Shown piece after piece: positions 58,110-64,000 of a DNA stretch of 64,000 nucleotides. The stretch spans positions 124,001-188,000 of the forward strand of contig NZ_LMHS01000003.1 of NCBI RefSeq assembly GCF_001428485.1. The letters run 5' to 3'. Within the stretch, counting starts at the first letter, position 1, and each line of letters opens with the position of its first letter. The position numbers and the translations under genes are program-made. The stretch comes from Microbacterium sp. Root180. Lineage in GTDB: Bacteria; Actinomycetota; Actinomycetes; Actinomycetales; Microbacteriaceae. The notes below the pieces were generated by a model. That model was given only the letters and a program-made list of their open reading frames with translations, was not told the DNA's origin and searched no databases.

Positions 58110-59048
58110 ATGACCGGCATCCACCCCGACATCACCTCCGCCTTCGGGAACACCCCGCTGGTGCGCCTCAACCGCGTCGCAGAGGGCGTCGGCGGCAACG
58201 TGATCGTGAAGCTCGAGTTCTACAACCCGGCGTCGAGCGTCAAGGACCGCCTGGGCATCGCGATCGTCGACGCGGCCGAGGCATCCGGCGAGCTCAAGCC
58301 GGGCGGCACCATCGTCGAGGCCACCAGCGGAAACACCGGTATCGCGCTGGCCATGGTCGGCGCGGCACGCGGCTACCGCGTCGTGCTGGCGATGCCCTCG
58401 TCCATGTCGATCGAGCGTCGCCTGCTGCTCAAGGGCTACGGAGCCGAGCTCGTGCTCACCGACCCGGCCGGCGGCATGAAGGGCGCTCTCGCCAAGGCCG
58501 ACGAGATCCTCGCCGAGATCCCGGGTGCTGTGCTCGCCCGCCAGTTCGAGAACCAGGCGAACGTCGAGATCCACCGCAAGACGACGGCCGAGGAGATCCT
58601 GCGCGACACCGACGGCCAGGTCGACTACTTCGTCGCCGGCATCGGCACGGGCGGAACCATCACCGGCGTCGGCCAGGTGCTCAAGGAGCGCGTGCCCGGC
58701 GCGAAGGTGATCGCCGTCGAGCCGGCCGATTCGCCCCTGCTCACCAAGGGCACCCCCGGACCTCACAAGATCCAGGGAATCGGCCCGAACTTCGTGCCCC
58801 CGATCCTCGACCAGGGCGTCATCGACGAGGTCATCGACGTCGAGTTCCCCGACGCGATCGAGACCGCACGCGCGGTCGGGACCCAGGACGGCATCCTCGT
58901 CGGCATCTCCTCGGGCGCCGCGATCTGGGCGGCGCTGCAGATCGCCGCACGCCCCGAGGCCGAGGGCAAGAACATCGTCGTGATCGTGCCGTCGTTCGGC
59001 GAGCGCTACCTCTCGACCGCACTCTTCGAGAACCTGCGAGAGGATTGA
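58110..59048 (+). CDS. cysK: cysteine synthase, first copy
   Basis: PLP-dependent O-acetylserine sulfhydrylase. The 312-residue product has the PLP lysine Lys45 in [19 protein letters not shown] for the substrate loop, [10 protein letters not shown] for phosphate binding, and SSGAA near the C-terminus. It makes cysteine from O-acetylserine and sulfide. A close paralogue follows 26 bases downstream, then cysE, suggesting one transcript. Confidence 0.95.
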   Translation: MTGIHPDITSAFGNTPLVRLNRVAEGVGGNVIVKLEFYNPASSVKDRLGIAIVDAAEASGELKPGGTIVEATSGNTGIALAMVGAARGYRVVLAMPSSMSIERRLLLKGYGAELVLTDPAGGMKGALAKADEILAEIPGAVLARQFENQANVEIHRKTTAEEILRDTDGQVDYFVAGIGTGGTITGVGQVLKERVPGAKVIAVEPADSPLLTKGTPGPHKIQGIGPNFVPPILDQGVIDEVIDVEFPDAIETARAVGTQDGILVGISSGAAIWAALQIAARPEAEGKNIVVIVPSFGERYLSTALFENLRED

Positions 59049-59074
59049 CGCACACCGCTGCAGAAAGGCGCTCC

Positions 59075-60028
59075 GTGCCAGGGATCCACTCCGACATCTC
59101 CACCGCCTTCGGCGAGACCCCCCTGGTGAGGCTCAACGCTCTCACCGAGGGCCTGGGCGCCGAGGTGCTCGTCAAGCTCGAGTTCTACAACCCGGGATCG
59201 AGTGTGAAGGACCGCCTCGGATACGCGCTGATCGCGGCGGCCGAGGAGTCGGGCGAGCTGAAGCCGGGTGGCACGATCGTCGAGTCGACGAGCGGGAACA
59301 CCGGCATCGCACTGGCGCTGATCGGCGCCGCGCGCGGGTACAAGGTCATCCTGACGATGCCCGCGTCGATGTCGAAGGAGCGTCGCACGCTCCTCAAGGC
59401 CTACGGCGCCGAACTCGTGCTCACCGACCCGTACAAGGGCATGACCGAGGCCGTCGCCGAGGCGGAGCGCATCGTCGCCGCCACCCCCGGCGCGATTCTC
59501 GCGAAGCAGTTCGAGCACGAGGCGAACGCCGATATCCACCGGCGCACGACCGCCGAGGAGATCTGGCGCGACACCGAGGGCAGGGTCGACTACTTCGTCG
59601 CCGGTTCGGGCACGGGCGGCACGATCACGGGCGTCGGGCAGGTGCTCAAGCAGCGCAACCCCGAGGTGAAGATCGCCGTCGTCGAGCCCAAGGACTCCCC
59701 CATGCTCAGCGAGGGTCGCGCGGGCGGTCACCGCATCCAGGGCATCGGACCCAACTTCGTGCCCGCGGTGCTCGACCGCTCCGTGATCGACGAGATCTTC
59801 GACGTCGAGTTCGACGACGCGATCCGGGTCGCGCGCGACCTCGCCACCCGCGAGGGCATCCTGGCGGGCATGTCGGCCGGCGCGGCCGTGTGGGCGGCGC
59901 TCGAGATCGCGGCACGGCCCGAGGCCGCCGGCGCGCGCATCGTCGTGATCGTCCCCGACTCCGGGGAGCGCTACCTCTCGACCGCCCTGTACGAGCACCT
60001 GCGCGAGCCCGAGAAGGCGTCGTCGTGA
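59075..60028 (+). CDS. cysK: cysteine synthase, second copy
   Basis: A 317-residue paralogue of the first CysK, with the PLP lysine in [30 protein letters not shown] and a similar C-terminus ([21 protein letters not shown]). GTG 59075 is chosen because it aligns with the first copy (MPGIHSDIS against MTGIHPDIT) and GAAAGG lies upstream. The two share most residues and likely arose by tandem duplication; separate substrate or expression roles are unknown. Confidence 0.93.
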   Translation: MPGIHSDISTAFGETPLVRLNALTEGLGAEVLVKLEFYNPGSSVKDRLGYALIAAAEESGELKPGGTIVESTSGNTGIALALIGAARGYKVILTMPASMSKERRTLLKAYGAELVLTDPYKGMTEAVAEAERIVAATPGAILAKQFEHEANADIHRRTTAEEIWRDTEGRVDYFVAGSGTGGTITGVGQVLKQRNPEVKIAVVEPKDSPMLSEGRAGGHRIQGIGPNFVPAVLDRSVIDEIFDVEFDDAIRVARDLATREGILAGMSAGAAVWAALEIAARPEAAGARIVVIVPDSGERYLSTALYEHLREPEKASS

Positions 60029-60615
60029 GCGAGCGGATCGGGACCCTCGCGCGCGTGCGCGAAGACCTCACCGCGGCACGTCTCCGCGATCCCGCGGCGC
60101 GCAGCAGCCTCGAGATCGCCCTCCTCTACCCCGGCCTCCACGCGATCTGGGCGCATCGGGTGTGGCACGCGCTGTGGGTGCGAGGCCTGCGGTTCGTGGC
60201 GCGCGCGGGCTCGCAGATCACCCGCTGGCTGACGGGCATCGAGATCCACCCCGGTGCGACCATCGGCCGCCGCTTCTTCATCGACCACGGCATGGGCGTC
60301 GTCATCGGTGAGACAGCCGAAGTCGGCGACGACGTCATGCTCTACCACGGGGTCACACTCGGCGGACGTCAGCGCGAGGGCGGGAAGCGGCATCCCACCA
60401 TTCAGGACGGCGTCGCGATCGGCGCGGGCGCGAAGGTCCTCGGCCCGATCACGATCGGCGCGGGGTCTGTCGTCGGCGCGAACGCCGTCGTCACGAAGGA
60501 TGCTCCGGCCGACAGTGTGCTCGTCGGCGTGCCCGCCAAGCCCCGTCAGCGCCGCGACGGCGAGGAGACCCGCGCCATCCTGACGGCACCCGAGCACCTC
60601 GAGTACCACATCTGA
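60025..60615 (+). CDS. cysE: serine O-acetyltransferase
   Basis: Acetylates serine to O-acetylserine, the substrate of CysK. The 196-residue protein has an N-terminal helical domain ([45 protein letters not shown]) and the left-handed beta-helix ([38 protein letters not shown]...). The GTG overlaps the stop of the second cysK. The short C-terminus ends EHLEYHI; a CysK-binding terminal Ile is present. Confidence 0.95.
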   Translation: MSERIGTLARVREDLTAARLRDPAARSSLEIALLYPGLHAIWAHRVWHALWVRGLRFVARAGSQITRWLTGIEIHPGATIGRRFFIDHGMGVVIGETAEVGDDVMLYHGVTLGGRQREGGKRHPTIQDGVAIGAGAKVLGPITIGAGSVVGANAVVTKDAPADSVLVGVPAKPRQRRDGEETRAILTAPEHLEYHI

Positions 60616-60630
60616 CGCCTCCGGATCGCC

Positions 60631-60654
60631 GGGCCCCGCCGGCTCGCGGGGCCC
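60631..60654 (+). terminator. hairpin after cysE
   Basis: A 9-bp stem, GGGCCCCGC with GCGGGGCCC, and six-base loop, 15 bases after the stop. T-rich sequence (CGTTCCGTTTG) follows soon after. Confidence 0.6.
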
Positions 60655-60680
60655 CGTTCCGTTTGTGCGCGCGCCCCGTT

Positions 60681-60744
60681 CCGTTTGTGCGGGAGAAAGT
60701 GCGTGTCGAGCCCGGGCCAGGCGTGCATACGCCCGCACAAACGG
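60681..60744. repeat. 64-nt inverted-repeat element, copy A
   Basis: Ends CCGTTTGTGCGGG and CCCGCACAAACGG. The centre includes GAAAGTGCGTGTCGAGCCCGGG. A partial left arm lies just upstream at 60657-60669. The gap 60616-61195 has three such elements and no supported gene. Confidence 0.88.
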
Positions 60745-60938
60745 AGCAAACCGAGGTGAGGAGCCGCGGGGAGGCGGAGGGGGCGACGCATCCAGCGATC
60801 CGAGGTCGGGCGGCGAGCACAACTCCGGCAGGTAGACGAGGTGGTGAGGCCGCGCCCCCGGAGTTCCGTGGCCGGAGCCCGCGGCGCGGGCAGAACTGCC
60901 GGAGTTGTGCACCAGAGTAGGTCGACGGGCGCCCTGAT

Positions 60939-61002
60939 CCGTTTGTGCGGGCGAAAATGCGTGTCAAGCCTGGGTCGGGCGCGCATGCGCCCGCACAAAC
61001 GG
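60939..61002. repeat. 64-nt inverted-repeat element, copy B
   Basis: Same 13-base arms as copy A, 258 bases downstream; central part diverges by a few bases. A GAGGTGAGGAGCCGCGGGG-type downstream segment is shared with copy A. Confidence 0.88.
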
Positions 61003-61110
61003 AGCAGACCCAGGTGAGGAGCCGCGGGGGCGGAGGGGGCGACGCATCCAGCGATCCGAGAGACCTGCCCTACGCCCGCCGAACCCGCCGAGCCGGACCC
61101 TCCGCCTGAT

Positions 61111-61174
61111 CCGTTTGTGCGGGAGAAAGTGCGTGTCAAGCCCGGGTCGGGCGCGCATACGCCCGCACAAACGG
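61111..61174. repeat. 64-nt inverted-repeat element, copy C
   Basis: Same arms and length as copies A and B. It ends 22 bases before the holin-like gene stop. Confidence 0.88.
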
Positions 61175-61195
61175 ATCACATCAGGGTCGGCAGGG

Positions 61196-61594
61196 TCAGG
61201 ACCGCCGCTCGTCCACCTTCTTCTTGATGAACAGGGGCGGGAGAAGCCAGGTCGCGAGCGCGGTCACGAGCCACACGACGAGGGTGCCGATGATCCAGGC
61301 GACGGGGCCGTCGATGCCGATGCCGGCCGCCGGGATGACGACGGCGATCAGCAAGGCGACGAAGGTCGACAGCAGTCCGATGCCGCCGATGAGGGCGTTG
61401 GCGTGGCGGCGCGTGATCTTGAAGAGCCACGGCGCCAGGATGCTCTGCAGCACCGCGAAGATCACGACGGCCAGGACGATCCCCCACCAGTCGTTCCAGT
61501 GCAGGGAGAAGCCGGGCAGCAGCAGGTCGGCCGCCACGAGACCGAGGAACGCCGAGACGAGGAAGATCAGGGCGCGGATGATCAGCGTGAGCAC
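61196..61594 (-). CDS. phage holin family 4-type membrane protein
   Basis: A 132-residue protein with four hydrophobic helices, the pattern of the mycobacterial four-TMS holin-like family: LTLIIRALIFLVSAFLGLVAADLLLPGFSL, WGIVLAVVIFAVLQSILAPWLFKI, NALIGGIGLLSTFVALLIAVVIPAAGIG and VAWIIGTLVVWLVTALATWLLPPLFI. It ends in a basic tail, KKKVDERRS. No phage genes are nearby, so the family name does not imply a prophage. GTG 61594 follows TATGCT by six bases. Confidence 0.75.
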   Translation of the reverse strand: MLTLIIRALIFLVSAFLGLVAADLLLPGFSLHWNDWWGIVLAVVIFAVLQSILAPWLFKITRRHANALIGGIGLLSTFVALLIAVVIPAAGIGIDGPVAWIIGTLVVWLVTALATWLLPPLFIKKKVDERRS

Positions 61595-61600
61595 GGGCCG

Positions 61601-61606
61601 AGCATA
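61601..61606 (-). promoter_or_regulatory. -10 box of the holin-like gene, leaderless type
   Basis: TATGCT on the minus strand, six bases before the GTG at 61594. Confidence 0.55.
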
Positions 61607-61617
61607 GCGCCGCGGCG

Positions 61618-62421
61618 TCAGGCGACGAGCCCGGCGCGCCTGAACAGATCCGACAGGAGCATCCTCACCAGGTCCGGCTTCTCGTGCGGCAGCGCATGGC
61701 CGGCATCGTCCACGATCACCACGCTCGCGCGGCCCCATGCCTCGGCCGCGGCCACCTGGGACCGGTACCCGATGAGGCTGTCGCGGCGGCCGAGCATGAG
61801 GAGCGTCGGCAGGTCGTCGGCCCCGTGGCCAACGTCGAAGTCGGCCGACTCCATGATGCGACCGACGATGTCGGCGTCATAACGGTCGAGCGAGCCGGCC
61901 ACCCCGTCGCGGAATCGCGCGACCGCCTCGGCGGTATGCCAGACGAAGTACCCCTCGAACTCCCCGCGCTCGCGCTCGCTCAGGGCGTCCAGCGCCCCGT
62001 CCTCGGCCTCGACGACCGAGACCGGCTCCGGCCGCAGGTCCGCGGGCAGCGTGCAGAGGAGAGCGACGGCGCGCACCTGATCGGGCATGCGCGCGGCCAC
62101 CGCCCGCGCGAGGAAGCCGCCCAGCGAATGCCCGAGCACGACGAACGGTCTCCCACGGAACTCCGCCGCGATGAAGGCGCACAGCAGATCCGCCACCTCC
62201 TCGGCGCTGTCGACGGACGTGCGGATGCTGTCGCCCATGCCCGGGAGGTCGGGCGTCCAGCGCTCGAAGGCCGGCGCAGCGGGCAGCACCAGGTCGAGGA
62301 TCGCCTCGATCTCGCCCCGCGACGAATAGCCGCCGTGGAGCGCGAGGAGCGGCATCCCCTCCCCCTGCCTGCCGCCGTGCAGCTGGGCGCCGGAGGGTGC
62401 GGTGAACACGAACGCGGGCAT
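61618..62421 (-). CDS. alpha/beta-fold hydrolase
   Basis: A 267-residue hydrolase. The nucleophile elbow is GHSLGG (Ser near 98), with HGGYSSRGE for the oxyanion region and DDAGHALPHEKPD carrying the catalytic His. DLPGMGDS precedes the cap region. The substrate is unknown; esterase or lactonase activity is possible. AAAGGA precedes the ATG at 62421. It is on the same strand as prfA, 56 bases downstream. Confidence 0.87.
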   Translation of the reverse strand: MPAFVFTAPSGAQLHGGRQGEGMPLLALHGGYSSRGEIEAILDLVLPAAPAFERWTPDLPGMGDSIRTSVDSAEEVADLLCAFIAAEFRGRPFVVLGHSLGGFLARAVAARMPDQVRAVALLCTLPADLRPEPVSVVEAEDGALDALSERERGEFEGYFVWHTAEAVARFRDGVAGSLDRYDADIVGRIMESADFDVGHGADDLPTLLMLGRRDSLIGYRSQVAAAEAWGRASVVIVDDAGHALPHEKPDLVRMLLSDLFRRAGLVA

Positions 62422-62477
62422 GGGGTCCTTTCGACCCGCCCGACGCTAGAGCACGATGACGCCTCGCGCCAGCGGTC

Positions 62478-63557
62478 CTAGCCGTCGCCACCCAGCGCCG
62501 CGAGCCGCGCCTCTTCGTCGGCCTGGATGGCCGACTCGACGAGGGGCTCGAGCGCGCCGTCCATGACCTGGTCGAGGTTGTAGGCCTTGTAACCGGTGCG
62601 GTGGTCGGCGATGCGGTTCTCGGGGAAGTTGTACGTGCGGATGCGCTCGGACCGGTCCATGCCGCGGATCTGCGACTTGCGGGCATCGGATGCCGCCGCC
62701 TCGAGCTCTTCCTGCTGGCGGGCGAGGAGCCGCGCGCGGAGCACGCGCATGCCGGCCTCGCGGTTCTGCAGCTGCGACTTCTCGTTCTGCATCGACACGA
62801 CGATGCCGGTCGGGACGTGCGTGATGCGCACGGCCGAGTCGGTCGTGTTGACGGACTGCCCGCCGGGGCCGGACGAGCGGAACACGTCGATCTTCAGGTC
62901 GGCCTGGTTGATGTCGATCTCGTCGGGCTCGTCGACCTCCGGGAACACGAGCACACCGGTGGTCGAGGTGTGGATGCGCCCCTGCGACTCGGTCGCCGGC
63001 ACGCGCTGCACGCGGTGCACGCCGCCTTCGTACTTGAGGTGCGCCCACACGCCCTGCGCGGGGTCGCTCGAGGAGCCCTTGATCGCGACCTGCACGTCCT
63101 TGTAGCCGCCGAGGTCGGACTCGTTGCGCTCGAGCAGCTCGGTCTTCCACCCCTTGGAGGCGGCGTACTGGATGTACATCCGCAGCAGGTCGGCGGCGAA
63201 CAGCGCCGACTCGGCGCCGCCCTCGCCCTGCTTGATCTCCATGATCACGTCGCGGGCGTCGTCGGGGTCGCGCGGGATCAGGAGTCGCCGCAGCTTCTCC
63301 TGCGCTTCGGCGAGCCCGGCCTCCAGGCTGGGCACCTCCTCGGCGAACGCGTCGTCCTCCTTCGCGAGCTCGCGCGCGGCGACGAGGTCATCGGATGCCG
63401 CGACCCAGTCCTCGTACGCCTTCACGATCTTCGACAGCTCGGCGTAGCGCCGGTTCACCCGCTTGGCGCGCGCCGCATCGGCGTGCACCGCGGGGTCCGA
63501 CAGCTCGGTCTGGACGGCGGCGTGCTCCTCGATCAGCCCTTTGACGGACTCGAACAT
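62478..63557 (-). CDS. prfA: peptide chain release factor 1
   Basis: RF1 recognises UAA and UAG stop codons. The 359-residue protein has the codon-recognition PAT motif in RVPATESQG, the catalytic GGQ in [15 protein letters not shown], and [13 protein letters not shown]. Full length. ATG 63557 lies five bases after the rho stop. Its substrate methyltransferase PrmC is 4.5 kb away instead of adjacent. Confidence 0.97.
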   Translation of the reverse strand: MFESVKGLIEEHAAVQTELSDPAVHADAARAKRVNRRYAELSKIVKAYEDWVAASDDLVAARELAKEDDAFAEEVPSLEAGLAEAQEKLRRLLIPRDPDDARDVIMEIKQGEGGAESALFAADLLRMYIQYAASKGWKTELLERNESDLGGYKDVQVAIKGSSSDPAQGVWAHLKYEGGVHRVQRVPATESQGRIHTSTTGVLVFPEVDEPDEIDINQADLKIDVFRSSGPGGQSVNTTDSAVRITHVPTGIVVSMQNEKSQLQNREAGMRVLRARLLARQQEELEAAASDARKSQIRGMDRSERIRTYNFPENRIADHRTGYKAYNLDQVMDGALEPLVESAIQADEEARLAALGGDG

Positions 63558-63562
63558 GGAGA

Positions 63563-64000
63563 TCAGCGGATGCTGTTGTCGTCCGCGTGGCTGCGTCCGC
63601 CGCCGTGGCCCGTGGTGGGCGCCGGGATCGACTTCTGCATCTGCACGAGGAACTCGACGTTCGACTGCGTCTCCTTGAGCTTGCCGAGCACGACCTCGAG
63701 GGCCTGCTGGGGCTCGAGGCCGGCGAGCGCGCGGCGGAGCTTCCAGGTGATCTTGACCTCGTCGGCCGAGAGCAGCATCTCTTCGCGGCGGGTGCTCGAC
63801 GCGTTGACGTCGACGGCCGGGAAGATGCGCTTGTCGGCGAGCGAGCGGTTCAGGCGCAGCTCGCTGTTGCCGGTGCCCTTGAACTCCTCGAAGATGACCT
63901 CGTCCATCTTGGAGCCGGTCTCGACGAGCGCCGTGGCGAGGATCGTGAGCGATCCACCGTTCTCGATGTTGCGCGCCGCACCGAAGAAGCGCTTCGGCGG
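63563..64000 (-). CDS. rho: transcription termination factor Rho, C-terminal part
   Basis: The C-terminal ~145 codons of Rho, an RNA-dependent ATPase helicase that ends transcription. The gene runs off the right edge. Visible residues include [57 protein letters not shown] and WKLRRAL, which cover the R- and secondary RNA-binding loops of the ATPase domain. It ends with a basic tail after [11 protein letters not shown]. The N-terminal domain is outside the window. Confidence 0.95.
   Translation of the reverse strand, partial: PPKRFFGAARNIENGGSLTILATALVETGSKMDEVIFEEFKGTGNSELRLNRSLADKRIFPAVDVNASSTRREEMLLSADEVKITWKLRRALAGLEPQQALEVVLGKLKETQSNVEFLVQMQKSIPAPTTGHGGGRSHADDNSIR

Noticed and set aside
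59971..61139. Minus-strand readings across the 64-nt repeats
   Set aside because: They repeat the same peptide at each element because they read the repeat DNA; no start signal and no domain.
61196..61594. Prophage remnant suggested by the holin-like gene
   Set aside because: No integrase, structural gene or attachment site is nearby; this family is common as a chromosomal gene.

Overview
The window is high-GC actinobacterial chromosome. Gene content and order point to Microbacteriaceae, most likely Microbacterium: infB with a long Ala/Pro/Gly-rich N-domain, wecA directly upstream of the atp operon, many GTG starts, TANNNT boxes 6-7 nt before start codons, and the frequent heptamer GGATGCC/GGCATCC. 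No rRNA, tRNA, CRISPR array, transposase or prophage was found. This assignment rests on reading the sequence, not on a database search.

Layout. 1-6510 is the nusA-ylxR-infB-rbfA-truB translation block on the minus strand, interrupted by mutY (+) and a uridine-kinase-like gene. 6673-9649 carries a sodium:alanine-type symporter, a DUF1206 membrane protein and a PPOX-fold protein. 9662-14323 holds a LOG-family protein, proS and an ECF sigma/sensor pair. 14408-16908 holds pyroglutamyl peptidase and a GntR regulator translationally coupled to ACC deaminase. 16939-29374 contains the isoprenoid/site-2 protease genes ispG, rip1 and dxr, separated by accessory genes: an LtrA-type membrane protein, a PhzE-type anthranilate synthase behind a tryptophan attenuator, an ECF42-like sigma/DGPF pair, a YcnI copper-type locus and a second MurE-like ligase. 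29400-47574 is mixed: FKBP lipoprotein, acyltransferase, OsmC, asparaginase, alanine dehydrogenase, APC permease, an orphan FtsK/EccC-like ATPase, PP2C phosphatase, a heterodimeric ABC exporter, aldo/keto reductase, small membrane proteins and YaaA. 47659-57982 is the F-type ATP synthase operon with atpI, wecA, tsaC and prmC upstream. 58110-60615 is a cysteine synthesis cassette (two cysK copies plus cysE). 61196-64000 returns to the minus strand with a holin-like protein, a hydrolase, prfA and rho.

How the parts work together. Most minus-strand genes are housekeeping (translation, MEP isoprenoid pathway, ATP synthase, termination). Plus-strand genes between them are mostly amino-acid metabolism and transport: ACC deaminase, anthranilate synthase, asparaginase and alanine dehydrogenase, and CysK/CysE. 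The strongest regulatory finds are an 11-codon leader peptide with tandem Trp codons followed by alternative hairpins before the anthranilate synthase gene, and a perfect 14-bp palindrome at the GntR start codon beside the ACC deaminase gene.

Several intergenic gaps hold structured repeats rather than genes: a 76-bp tandem repeat (18102-18250), a 138-bp tandem repeat with six TGTGA-N8-TCACA palindromes (21662-21937), hairpins at 33973-34291, an inverted repeat at 45180-45241, and three 64-nt inverted-repeat elements at 60681-61174. These are the least explained sequences in the window.
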